NCBI GenBank assembly: GCA_023391895.1
Contig: JAEWAC010000015.1
Coordinates: forward strand, 1-13,360
Length of the DNA stretch: 13,360 nucleotides
Direction: 5' to 3'
DNA from: Bacteroidota bacterium
GTDB taxonomy: Bacteria > Bacteroidota > Bacteroidia > Chitinophagales > Chitinophagaceae
Under the pieces are notes generated by a model, which was given only the letters and a program-made list of their open reading frames with translations, did not search any database and had not been told where the DNA came from. The position numbers were made by a program, and so were the translations under genes. Positions 1-7,640 of this stretch are shown in pieces. Within the stretch, counting starts at the first letter, position 1. Each line of letters begins with the position of its first letter.

Positions 1-1071
1 GGAGTAGCTGCCCAAAGGCGCCACGTCATCACTGGTGCCGGTGCCCCCAGGATAGCCGGGAGCCTGCCTGATATCAGTAGCGCCACCCAGCAGGTCATAA
101 CCATTGGGCATGCCTATTTGCAGGGCCGGATCATTATTGCCGGGCAGGGTTTGGTTGGTATTATTTTTCAAACCCGGCTGCGCCACTTCGGCAATGGCCG
201 GCAGCCGTGGATCACTTCTGGCCTTCAGTGCATCAATAAAGGTTTTACTCCAGCGCACTTCCCTAAAATCGTCTGCGGTTCTGAGTGCATTGGTAGTGGC
301 ATTGGTGGCGTTAACCGCATCGGCTTTTACCAGGGCGTTTTCTCCCACATTCTGCAGCGTACCACCAGCGGCGGCCTTCTCGGTCCAGGTTTGGGCAGTG
401 GCGGCATCCACTTCGGTCAGCCGCATGGCCACCCGTACCATCAGGGAGTTACCAAACCGCCTCCACTTCTCAATATTACCCCCGTAAAACAAATCCGTTG
501 CCGGACCAGCTTTGGTGGCGTCCAGTTTGCCGGTGGCATCTTCCAGTTCCGCCAGCATGGAATTGTAGATGTCCTGCTGCCGGTCGTACTTGGGAAATTT
601 AATACCATCCTTGGCCCGCAGGGCTTCGCTGTAAGGCACATCGCCATAAGTATCGGTTATCCGCTGCGCAATGAGCACCCAGGTAATGCGGCAGATCTGA
701 ATCAGGTTGGAATATTGTGCCGAATCCTTTGACCTGGCTAGCCGGATGGCTTCAAAAAGCCGGGAGCCGGCCGTATAGCCATCGGTGAAAATACGGCCCT
801 GGTAATCGGTAGACTGACCCGTATTCACATACTTATCACCATTGCCGTAATAGTTATAGGTACTGGCCAGCACCTGAACCATCATGCTGGGGTACAACAG
901 CTGCGAATAACCGGTATTGGCAAAAGTGAATTGCGCATCGGACAACAGGTAGTTCGGATCAAAGTTGCTGGCAGTGGCTTGTGTAGGATCGGTGTTGATT
1001 TCTTCAAAATCCTTGGTACAGCTTACTTGCAGCAGCAGGATCATCCCACCCGCATATAGTAGTTTTTTCAT
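1..1071 (-). CDS. SusD/RagB-like outer-membrane nutrient-binding lipoprotein (3' end outside window)
   Basis: Partial gene: 357 codons are present and the frame is open at the window edge; the family is usually about 480-550 residues. The start is ATG at 1071, 8 bases after the SusC stop, so the two are surely co-transcribed. The N-terminus is a lipoprotein signal, with Lys-Lys, a hydrophobic core and lipobox QVSC (Cys18), followed by TKDFEEINTDP, an acidic stretch typical of surface-exported Bacteroidota lipoproteins. Later segments such as YGDVPYSEAL (about 144-153), DRQQDIYNSML and KWRRFGNSLMVRVAMRL are characteristic of the SusD-like TPR-helical fold, closest in my reading to the SusD-like_2 group. 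By family knowledge it sits on the cell surface as a lid over its SusC partner and captures ligand. The ligand cannot be read from sequence; this subgroup is often found without glycan-degrading enzymes. Confidence 0.93.
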   Translation of the reverse strand, partial: MKKLLYAGGMILLLQVSCTKDFEEINTDPTQATASNFDPNYLLSDAQFTFANTGYSQLLYPSMMVQVLASTYNYYGNGDKYVNTGQSTDYQGRIFTDGYTAGSRLFEAIRLARSKDSAQYSNLIQICRITWVLIAQRITDTYGDVPYSEALRAKDGIKFPKYDRQQDIYNSMLAELEDATGKLDATKAGPATDLFYGGNIEKWRRFGNSLMVRVAMRLTEVDAATAQTWTEKAAAGGTLQNVGENALVKADAVNATNATTNALRTADDFREVRWSKTFIDALKARSDPRLPAIAEVAQPGLKNNTNQTLPGNNDPALQIGMPNGYDLLGGATDIRQAPGYPGGTGTSDDVAPLGSYS

Positions 1072-1079
1072 AACAGTAG

Positions 1080-4000
1080 TCACTTGTTTTTAAAAGCAAA
1101 ATTCAGGTTAACGCCATACGTTCTGGTAGCAGGCAGGGCACCGCCTTCCGTGCCGGCATAGCGTACATCAGCCGAAAAGGCCGACTCCGGATCGATGTTG
1201 TCGGTATGCTTCAGAATTGTTGCCAGGTTGCGGCCTACCAGCGACAAGGTGATGGACCGGAAAGGCAAGTTGCCCAGCATACTGCCGGCAAACTGGTAGC
1301 CCAGCGTTACCTGGCGCAGTTTGATAAAGCTGCCATCATACACATTGATGGCAGAAATGTTCCTGATCAAACCCGGATAATAGGTATAGGCCGGTACATT
1401 GATGGTGTTGCGGCTGCCGTCTTCCATCACGCCATCGGCCACAACACCGGTTTCCCGGCCCTCCAGGGTGGCCTGGTGCAAGCCATCTATATAATAGTAG
1501 TGGTTGGTAGCGGACAATATCTTGTTGCCAAATTTATAATCAAACAAAAACGACAGGTTGATGCCCTTGTAGGAAAAGTCGTTGTTCAAGCCGCCGAATA
1601 TATCCGCCAGCCCGGACCCAAAAGGCTTTAGCTCGCCCCGCAGCGGTATACCATTGCTCCCGACCACAATGTCGCCTTTGGCGTCGCGCAAATAATCATA
1701 GGCCATGATCTGCGAGATGGGATAACCTTTTACAATGGCTATATTACCGTTCAAGGGCCGGTAGGTACCGGTATTGATAAATTTGGAAACTCCATCTATT
1801 TCTTCCACCAGGTTTTTGACCTTGGTAAAATTGAAGGTTGCCGTCCAGTTAAAGTCGGAAGTTCGTACAGGCGAACCGGTAAGCTGCACTTCTACGCCTG
1901 TATTTTTGGTTTTACCCAGGTTAAGAAAACTGCTGGTAAAGCCGGTAGCTACCGACTGCTGGGCCGCTATGATTTCGTTGAGTGTATGCCTGTGAAAATA
2001 CGCAAAGTCCAAACCCAGCCTGTTTTCAAAAAGCTTTAACTCGGTACCTACTTCAAACTCCTTCAGGCGGTAAGGTTTCAAAAAAAAGTTGGGCAAGGTG
2101 CTGGAAAAGCTACCCCTGGGAATTCCATTGATAGGTTGGCTCAGCGTATAATACTGAGAAGTGGTGTAAGGGTTAGCCGGCTCGCCACTGGTTTCTGCAT
2201 AAGAAGCCCGCAGCTTTCCATATGATATGATAGGCAGATCCAGCAGTTCGGAAAAAATAAAACTGGTATAGACAGAAGGCGTAAAGATGCTGTTGTTATC
2301 TGCCGGCAGGGTAGAAAACCAGTCATTGCGGCCGGTGGTACCCAGTGTTAAAAAATTTTTATAAGTAAAGTCGGCCGTATAGTAAAGCGAATGGGTTTCC
2401 AGCTCGGCAAAACGATAAATAAAACTGGTGGTTTGCAGGTTGGAAGGCGTGTATAAGTAAGGAATGATAAACCGGTTGCCATTGGTTCCTTTTTCTTCAT
2501 CTTTTCTTTTGCGGATGCTGCCACCCACGTTCAGGTCCAGGTCCAGGTCGGTGGCAAGGGTTCGCCTGGCGCCCGCTAAAAAGTCGGCATTCAGTTCTGA
2601 TATCTGCCGCTTTGACGAACGGCTCAACCCGCCCCTTCTTTCTGCCGAATAAGCGGTACCCCAGGGGGTAATCTGGAAATAATCATCCGTGATAATATCA
2701 TATCCCAGTCTGCCCTGCAAAAACAGCCAGTCTGTAAAATCGTACCGGGGTGTCACCGCTGCAATCAGGCGTTTGCGGTCTACGTTATTCTGATATTGGT
2801 TCACCACAAACCAGGGATTGGTTTTAAAAATGTCATCGTTATACTGCATTTCCGCACCATTGGCGGCGGCATTGTATCCCGGCTTCAAGGCCTCCTGGTC
2901 TACATTGGGTGCCAGGAACGCAATGCCGTAATTGGCATTCAGGGGTGCATCGCTTAGTTGGGGCCGGTTTTTATCCCGCTGCTCAATATAGTTGGCAGTA
3001 AGTCCAACCGATAACTTGTCTGTTACTTTCTGGTTCGCGGAAAGATTGGAGGTTATTCTTCTAATGCCACTGTTCCTTAAAATGGATTTGTTATCCAGGT
3101 AAGAAAGCGACAACCGGAATGCGGAACCCTCACTGCCGCCACCTACCGAAACCGTATTGGTAACCGAAGGACCGCGCCGGTAAAATTCTTTGATGTTGTC
3201 TTCGACGGGGCTATAAGGATAAGTCTTCCCGTCAAACTGTATGGTAGGAGCACCATCCATTCGTTCGCCCCAGCCATAAATGCCGGTCAGCGTAGCCGAG
3301 GCCACATCTGTTGGCCGCTTGCCCTGGCTGCCCTGCCCATACACATACTGCTTATCGGTATTATCAATAGCCTCATCTATAGCATAATTCAGGTTGTACT
3401 CCACCGAAACGGCTCCTTTCCTTCCGCTTTTGGTTGTAATCAGGATCACGCCGTTGGCTGCCCGTGCGCCATACAAGGCCGAAGCCGTTGAACCTTTTAG
3501 CACCGTCATGCTTTCAATATCATCGGGATTGATGTTCTGGATGCCATCGCCCATATCAGCTCCGCCCCATTCACCCGACTGACCTCTTTGTGTATTGTCC
3601 ATAGGTACGCCATTGATTACAATAAGGGGTTGCGAGCTGCCGCTAAAGCTGGTAACACCCCGAATGTTTAACCGGGCGGTAGAGCCCGGTCCACCATTGG
3701 CACCACTTACATTTAAGCCGGGCACCCGTCCTGCTAAAGAAAGCGCCACATTGGTTTCCCGGGCCTGATTCAGCAGATCGCCCTCTACTTTGGTAACGGC
3801 ATACCCCAGTTTCCGGGCTTCTTTACTGATGCCAAGCGCCGTCACCACCACCTGGGTTAATTCGGCTTCCGTGGCATTCAGGGCAATAATGAGATCATTA
3901 TCATTGGCGCCCACATTGACTGTTTTGGTACCATACCCTATAAAAGATACCTCCAGCGCAAAAGCACCCTGCGGTGCATTTAAGGTGAAAGCCCCTTCTG

Positions 4001-4163
4001 CATTGGTGGTTGCCAGAATGTTTCGCCCCTGGATTTTTACGGTTGCGGAAGGAAGGCCTTCGCTGGTGCTGGCATCTCTTACGATGCCGTTTAACTGCCT
4101 TTGTGCTATTACCACTACGTGCAATAACAAGGCTACCATCAGCAGTCGGAAATGCTTTTCCAT
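1080..4163 (-). CDS. SusC/RagA-type TonB-linked outer-membrane transporter
   Basis: A 1027-residue protein, normal for the family. Domains in order: signal peptide about 1-21 (ends VVVIAQ); carboxypeptidase-regulatory-like beta-sandwich about 22-98 (LNGIVRDASTSEGLPSATV, FIGYGTKTV); the SusC linker ELTQVVVTALGISKEARKLG (101-120); TonB-dependent plug about 120-250 with LNIRGV, PLIVINGVPMDN, INPDDIESMTVLKG and ASALYGARAANGVILITTKSG; then a large beta-barrel ending in the aromatic strand NLNFAFKNK. It should import a large or scarce nutrient across the outer membrane using TonB/ExbBD, with the downstream SusD-like protein as its lid. There is no STN (secretin/TonB short N-terminal) domain, so control by a FecR/ECF-sigma pair is not expected. 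The start ATG is preceded by an A-rich leader (ATAAAACATAAACTGC) and no clear Shine-Dalgarno site, as usual in this phylum. Substrate unknown. Confidence 0.96.
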   Translation of the reverse strand: MEKHFRLLMVALLLHVVVIAQRQLNGIVRDASTSEGLPSATVKIQGRNILATTNAEGAFTLNAPQGAFALEVSFIGYGTKTVNVGANDNDLIIALNATEAELTQVVVTALGISKEARKLGYAVTKVEGDLLNQARETNVALSLAGRVPGLNVSGANGGPGSTARLNIRGVTSFSGSSQPLIVINGVPMDNTQRGQSGEWGGADMGDGIQNINPDDIESMTVLKGSTASALYGARAANGVILITTKSGRKGAVSVEYNLNYAIDEAIDNTDKQYVYGQGSQGKRPTDVASATLTGIYGWGERMDGAPTIQFDGKTYPYSPVEDNIKEFYRRGPSVTNTVSVGGGSEGSAFRLSLSYLDNKSILRNSGIRRITSNLSANQKVTDKLSVGLTANYIEQRDKNRPQLSDAPLNANYGIAFLAPNVDQEALKPGYNAAANGAEMQYNDDIFKTNPWFVVNQYQNNVDRKRLIAAVTPRYDFTDWLFLQGRLGYDIITDDYFQITPWGTAYSAERRGGLSRSSKRQISELNADFLAGARRTLATDLDLDLNVGGSIRKRKDEEKGTNGNRFIIPYLYTPSNLQTTSFIYRFAELETHSLYYTADFTYKNFLTLGTTGRNDWFSTLPADNNSIFTPSVYTSFIFSELLDLPIISYGKLRASYAETSGEPANPYTTSQYYTLSQPINGIPRGSFSSTLPNFFLKPYRLKEFEVGTELKLFENRLGLDFAYFHRHTLNEIIAAQQSVATGFTSSFLNLGKTKNTGVEVQLTGSPVRTSDFNWTATFNFTKVKNLVEEIDGVSKFINTGTYRPLNGNIAIVKGYPISQIMAYDYLRDAKGDIVVGSNGIPLRGELKPFGSGLADIFGGLNNDFSYKGINLSFLFDYKFGNKILSATNHYYYIDGLHQATLEGRETGVVADGVMEDGSRNTINVPAYTYYPGLIRNISAINVYDGSFIKLRQVTLGYQFAGSMLGNLPFRSITLSLVGRNLATILKHTDNIDPESAFSADVRYAGTEGGALPATRTYGVNLNFAFKNK

Positions 4164-4840
4164 GCAGTTTATGTTTTATTGATGTGGATGAAGCGCTTTG
4201 ACAGGGTAAGCCGACCAGAAAAAGCCATTGCTTTTCCGTGAGAAACGGGTTATACTAATAGGGTAATTTTTTCTCAACACCTATATGATCATTCAATAAG
4301 GCATGGGTTATAAAAGGGCTGACAAGAACAGAAGAGGAAACAACATTCTGAAAAATTTTCATTACCGGCACCAGCTTAGAAAAGGGGCGGATCAGGATGA
4401 AAAAGCTTTATCCGCTTTAAGATGATTTCTTTCTATTAAGTTACTATAAACATTTCAAAATATTAGCATTTGTACTAAGAAACATCCTTGCTTATTACTT
4501 TTCACCAGCTTTACGGATGAGTCAGCAATTGCCTGGTTTACATACGCTCCTGGTTTTTGACTCCTGAAGGCACTTCTGCCTTTGCTTTTTTAACCTGGGG
4601 GATCTTCCTGCACCAGTGCGAAAAAAAGCAGGCGTAAATTTCACCATCCATGCGGCCCCATTATGTGATTGTTTAAACCCAATGGCGCCTTGAACTGTTC
4701 TACCGCGGTAGTGGCTGGCGCAGTCAAAGCCATGCATGATTGAGTATGGGGTTTTAAAAGATTTTCGGTAACCATTCATCCATTCTTTGCTACTACTAAC
4801 CCGGTTTTGAATTAGCTTTATAGAGAAGGAGTATGGGCTT
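4164..4840. other. Long divergent intergenic region between the susC-like gene and the plus-strand exported protein
   Basis: These 677 bases have no convincing gene. They must hold the promoters of both divergent genes, but I find no clean Bacteroidota pair (TTTG at -33 with TAnnTTTG at -7). The nearest match, TAGCATTTG at about 4465-4473 on the plus strand, has one extra spacer base. Structure seen: an inverted repeat GCGGAT/ATCCGC (4387-4392 and 4410-4415) and a terminator-like hairpin at 4567-4591. On the minus strand between about 4538 and 4740, all three frames give short protein-like stretches that break into each other. Examples are a 37-codon frame 4538-4651 (ACFFSHWCRKIPQVKKAK) and a segment reading HGFDCASHYRG. 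They could be a decayed gene or chance. Confidence 0.6.
4567..4591 (+). terminator. Rho-independent terminator-like hairpin inside the intergenic region
   Basis: On the plus strand AAGGCA (4567-4572), loop CTTC, TGCCTT (4577-4582), then TGC and six T (4586-4591). The stem is perfect over 6 bp with a further G·T pair. No plus-strand gene lies before it in the window. It would therefore end a short non-coding transcript that diverges from susC, or act as an attenuator in the leader of the gene at 4841. The shape is clear; its activity is inferred. Confidence 0.5.
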
Positions 4841-4843
4841 TTG
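4826..4843 (+). promoter_or_regulatory. Shine-Dalgarno site AAGGAG supporting a TTG start
   Basis: AAGGAG at 4826-4831 lies 9 bases before TTG 4841-4843, unusually good for this phylum. A competing ATG at 4833 is in another frame and reads only Met-Gly-Phe-stop; its TGA (4842-4844) overlaps the TTG. A single extra T in the T-run at 4839-4842 would instead join that ATG in frame, giving an N-terminus MGFLKKLV, so a sequencing error or slippage cannot be excluded. Confidence 0.55.
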
Positions 4844-6046
4844 AAAAAGTTAGTTTTCATAGGATGGATGCTCTCTTTCGCCTTTGGAGGGAAAGCGCAG
4901 TTGGCAGACTGCACCTTTAAGCCGCCGGCTGTCAGGATTGATTTTGGCACCGGCACCATTCCCGACCTCAATACCACAGCGGTGGGTGATTACAGCCGGG
5001 TCAGCAGCTCCTGTCCGACCGATGGCCACTACACCTATACCGCCGCTACCAGCGGCTGCTTTAGCGGCGACTGGCTTACGCTCACCGAAGACCATACACC
5101 CGGCGATGTGGACGGAAATATGCTGCTGGTAAATGCTTCTTACAGTACCGGTCCCTTTTTTGCTACCACCATCAATGGATTAAAAAGCAACACCCGGTAC
5201 GAGTTTGCCGTATGGCTGATGAATACATGCAGGATCAGCGACAAGTGCCCGTTTCCGCTCCTGCCCAACATTACCGTACGGCTGCAAACACCTGCCGGAA
5301 AAGTAGTAGCGCAGTTTAGCACCGGCGAGCTGGTGCGGCGTACGGACCCGCACTGGACACGGTACCGGGCGCTTTTTACCACACCGGCTGCACCCACGCC
5401 CCTGTCCCTTGTTATGATAGATCATAATCCCGGCGGCTGCGGCAATGACTTTGCCGTAGACGACATTACCTTTCGCGAATGTGTAATTAAGGAGCCTGAG
5501 ATCACTACTGCTACCAAAGTGCCAGTGGCTACCAAAAAACAACCGGTCGCCTCCCAACCGGTGCCTCCGAAAAATGCACCTGTCCCGGTAAAAAAACAAA
5601 CACAGGCGGTCACCATCGAAAAGCCCAAAGCCAATACTCCGGTACCGGCCACGCCGGTTCGGCAAAAAACACCGGTACTTCCCGCCCCGCCGCCCATACT
5701 CACCAAAAGGGCTAATCCTTTGATCAAGGAAATTGAAACAGAAGCCGGCGAAATCAAACTGGACCTGTATGATAACGGAGAAATAGACGGCGATACGGTG
5801 AGCATTTATCATAACAATACGCTCCTGGTATCGCATGCCCGGCTTTCTCAAAAACCCATATCCTTCCGCATTTCCGTTGATGCCGCACAGCCTCACCACG
5901 AGTTGGTCATGGTGGCGGAAAACCTGGGATCGATCCCACCCAACACTTCGCTGATGATTGTAACGGCCGGCACCAAACGTTACCAGGTTTTTATATCTTC
6001 CAACGAACAGAAGAATGCTAAGGTGGTGCTTACTTTGAAAGAATAA
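4841..6046 (+). CDS. Exported two-domain protein of unknown function (beta-sandwich, Pro-rich linker, conserved C-terminal domain)
   Basis: 401 residues from the TTG at 4841. That start gives a textbook signal peptide (MKKLVFIGWMLSFAFGGKAQ); the first in-frame ATG (4868) would cut off its charged end. Residues about 24-214 look like a galactose-binding-like or carbohydrate-binding beta-sandwich, with DFGTGTIPD, DWLTLTEDHTPGDVDGNMLL, SNTRYEFAVWLMN and NDFAVDDITF, plus seven cysteines (24, 58, 73, 130, 136, 200, 214) that may form disulfides. Residues about 220-290 are a low-complexity linker rich in Pro, Val, Lys and Thr. Residues about 293-401 form a second small domain (YDNGEIDGDTVSIYHNN, HELVMVAENLGSIPPNTS, SSNEQKNAKVV) that I associate with exported Bacteroidota proteins but cannot name. 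A secreted or surface adhesive or structural role is plausible; no catalytic residues are evident. It does not end in a recognisable type IX sorting domain. Likely monocistronic, with a terminator-like hairpin 45 bases after the stop. Confidence 0.85.
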   Translation: MKKLVFIGWMLSFAFGGKAQLADCTFKPPAVRIDFGTGTIPDLNTTAVGDYSRVSSSCPTDGHYTYTAATSGCFSGDWLTLTEDHTPGDVDGNMLLVNASYSTGPFFATTINGLKSNTRYEFAVWLMNTCRISDKCPFPLLPNITVRLQTPAGKVVAQFSTGELVRRTDPHWTRYRALFTTPAAPTPLSLVMIDHNPGGCGNDFAVDDITFRECVIKEPEITTATKVPVATKKQPVASQPVPPKNAPVPVKKQTQAVTIEKPKANTPVPATPVRQKTPVLPAPPPILTKRANPLIKEIETEAGEIKLDLYDNGEIDGDTVSIYHNNTLLVSHARLSQKPISFRISVDAAQPHHELVMVAENLGSIPPNTSLMIVTAGTKRYQVFISSNEQKNAKVVLTLKE

Positions 6047-6075
6047 GCAGCAGGCTTGCCGAACAATTGTGCAAC

Positions 6076-6094
6076 TCTTTCAAAAACCCATATA
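6076..6094 (+). repeat. 19-bp direct repeat, copy A
   Basis: TCTTTCAAAAACCCATATA, identical over all 19 bases to the copy at 12470-12488 and in the same orientation. This copy lies downstream of the operon end and overlaps the left arm of the hairpin at 6091-6107; on the minus strand its A-run supplies the T-tract of that hairpin. Confidence 0.85.
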
Positions 6095-6114
6095 AGCCGG
6101 GCTTATGACTTTTT
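6082..6114. terminator. Bidirectional terminator-like hairpin between convergent genes
   Basis: The arms TATAAGC (6091-6097) and GCTTATG (6101-6107) pair over 7 bp (one T·G) around the loop CGG. On the plus strand ACTTTTTCTTT follows, fitting termination after the exported-protein gene. On the minus strand TGGGTTTTTG follows (T-run 6086-6082), fitting the end of the amine operon about 170 bases after its last stop. The stem is mostly A·T, so strength is uncertain. Confidence 0.5.
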
Positions 6115-6275
6115 CTTTATGATAAAATGCAACACGGTCATCCCTCTTTTTATATCATTTTCCGGTTTATCACTCCTGACCATTCATGGCCATCATTCAA
6201 TCAAGTTTTTGAAAAGGTTAGCCTACCGTAAAACCTCTTTCAAATCCCTATTCAAAGAATGAAACGAAGATGGTA

Positions 6276-7640
6276 TCAGCCTCGCAGATGATAGGCTTTG
6301 GGCTTTACAAAGGACCGCAAACCGGCGTGGGAAAGCGTGGTACCAAAACCCGAATGCTTTCTGCCACTCCAGGGCAGGGCTGCACTCACCCGGTCGCAGC
6401 AATTCCAGTAACCCGTGCCGGCATCCATTTGCTGTAATATTTCCTGCGCCCTTTCTTTATTGCTGCTGTATACAGAAGCGGTTAGTCCGTATTCCGTATC
6501 TTTCATCAACCGGATGGCATCTTCGTCACTTTGCACTTTGGCAATGCCTATAATGGGACCAAAGGATTCTTCCTGCATCACTTTCATAGTGTGGTCCACA
6601 TTGGTTAAAACAGTGGGTTCAAAATAATAGCCTTTTCCTTCAATAGGTCTTCCACCCGTCACCAGTTCCGCTCCTTTTTGTACGGCATCGGCTACCTGTT
6701 GTTGTAAAACGGCCACCTGATCTTTTCTGCTTAATGGACCAATATAAACACCGGCTTCGGTTGGAATTCCTACCTTCCAGGACTTTACTTCTTTAATGAA
6801 CGCATCCACATAATCATCATATACTTTTTGGTGCACATAAATGCGTTCTACCGCACAACAACTTTGACCATTATTGTAAAAAGCGCCATCCGCTGTGGCA
6901 ACCGCTACCGCTTTGATGTCAGTTACATCATCCGCCACATACAACGGATCTTTGCCGCCCAGCTCGCACTGGCAGGGCACCATTTTTGGCGCTATCCTTT
7001 CATAGATGAACTGTCCTGTTTTGTAAGAGCCGGTAAAAAAGTAGCCATCAAAATCCATATCCAACAGGAGTTCGCCCACTTCTCTGGCACCTATGGCAAT
7101 TTGAAAAACATCCTGCGGTAGGCCGGCCGCTTTCAGCAGTTTTTCTATTTCCAGACCAGTAAGTGTAGCGTGTTCAGACGGTTTATACAGCACCGCATTG
7201 CCGGCCAGCAGGGCGGGCACAAACACATTGACACCCACCAGGTAAGGATAATTCCAGGCAGAAATATTGCAGATGACGCCTAATGGCTCATAAGAAATTT
7301 TTTCTTCTAGTCCTGCTTCTGCATGCATGACCTCATCGGACAAATATTTTTCTGCATGTTCGGTCAGCCATTTGATTCTGGTGCGGGCCCCATTGATTTC
7401 ATTGCGTGATTGCGGCAAAGGCTTTCCCACTTCGGAGGTTAAAACCGCAGTCAATGACTCTTTACTTTTTTCCAGCAGCACCGCAAAATCCTTCAGCACC
7501 TGTACTCTTTGGGGTAAAGGCGTAGCCTGCCAGGAAGGTTGTGCCTGCTGCAGGTGTTGTAACTTTTGATGTACGGTTTCCAACGTATCTTCCGGTATTT
7601 CCGTAATCACTGCTTCAGTAGCGGGATTGATGATTCTCAT
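6276..7640 (-). CDS. NAD(P)-dependent aldehyde dehydrogenase of the gamma-glutamyl amine operon
   Basis: 454 residues, full length for the class. Visible active-site elements: SAWNYP with Asn130, YKPSE with Lys153 (cofactor), ELGGKDP with Glu226 (general base), GQSCCA with nucleophile Cys261, and EESFGPI (Glu358). It should oxidise an aldehyde to the acid in the cytoplasm. In the inferred pathway the substrate is gamma-glutamyl-aminoacetaldehyde and the product gamma-glutamylglycine; the analogous Puu step uses gamma-glutamyl-aminobutyraldehyde. It is the last gene of the operon. Its ATG overlaps the TGA of the preceding hydrolase (ATGA, 7637-7640), so translation is probably coupled. Sequence alone would also allow a succinate-semialdehyde or other aldehyde substrate; the assignment rests on neighbours. 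Confidence 0.93.
   Translation of the reverse strand: MRIINPATEAVITEIPEDTLETVHQKLQHLQQAQPSWQATPLPQRVQVLKDFAVLLEKSKESLTAVLTSEVGKPLPQSRNEINGARTRIKWLTEHAEKYLSDEVMHAEAGLEEKISYEPLGVICNISAWNYPYLVGVNVFVPALLAGNAVLYKPSEHATLTGLEIEKLLKAAGLPQDVFQIAIGAREVGELLLDMDFDGYFFTGSYKTGQFIYERIAPKMVPCQCELGGKDPLYVADDVTDIKAVAVATADGAFYNNGQSCCAVERIYVHQKVYDDYVDAFIKEVKSWKVGIPTEAGVYIGPLSRKDQVAVLQQQVADAVQKGAELVTGGRPIEGKGYYFEPTVLTNVDHTMKVMQEESFGPIIGIAKVQSDEDAIRLMKDTEYGLTASVYSSNKERAQEILQQMDAGTGYWNCCDRVSAALPWSGRKHSGFGTTLSHAGLRSFVKPKAYHLRG

Larger units (their letters stand above)
6047..6275. other. Convergent intergenic region
   Basis: 229 bases between the stop of the plus-strand exported protein and the end of the minus-strand operon. 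It carries one copy of the 19-base repeat and a bidirectional terminator-like hairpin. A plus-strand frame of 68 codons here has no recognisable features and is judged chance. Confidence 0.6.

Noticed and set aside
118..732. 204-codon plus-strand frame
   Set aside because: Lies wholly inside the SusD-like gene on the other strand, whose frame gives clear family motifs; no recognisable domain in the plus frame.
1..4163. Calling a polysaccharide utilisation locus
   Set aside because: Only the SusC/D pair is in view; no glycoside hydrolase, polysaccharide lyase, sulfatase or PUL regulator is present to support a glycan substrate.
4522..4977. 151-codon minus-strand frame upstream of susC
   Set aside because: Its first third is antisense to the signal-peptide region of the exported protein and the rest has no conserved features; kept only as a possible remnant patch.
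5180..5899. 239-codon minus-strand frame inside the exported-protein gene
   Set aside because: Composition rich in Arg, Cys, Gly and Phe, typical of antisense reading; the plus-strand protein has a signal peptide and coherent domains.
6056..6262. 68-codon plus-strand frame in the convergent gap
   Set aside because: Runs through the terminator-like hairpin and the repeat, with no domain or ribosome site.
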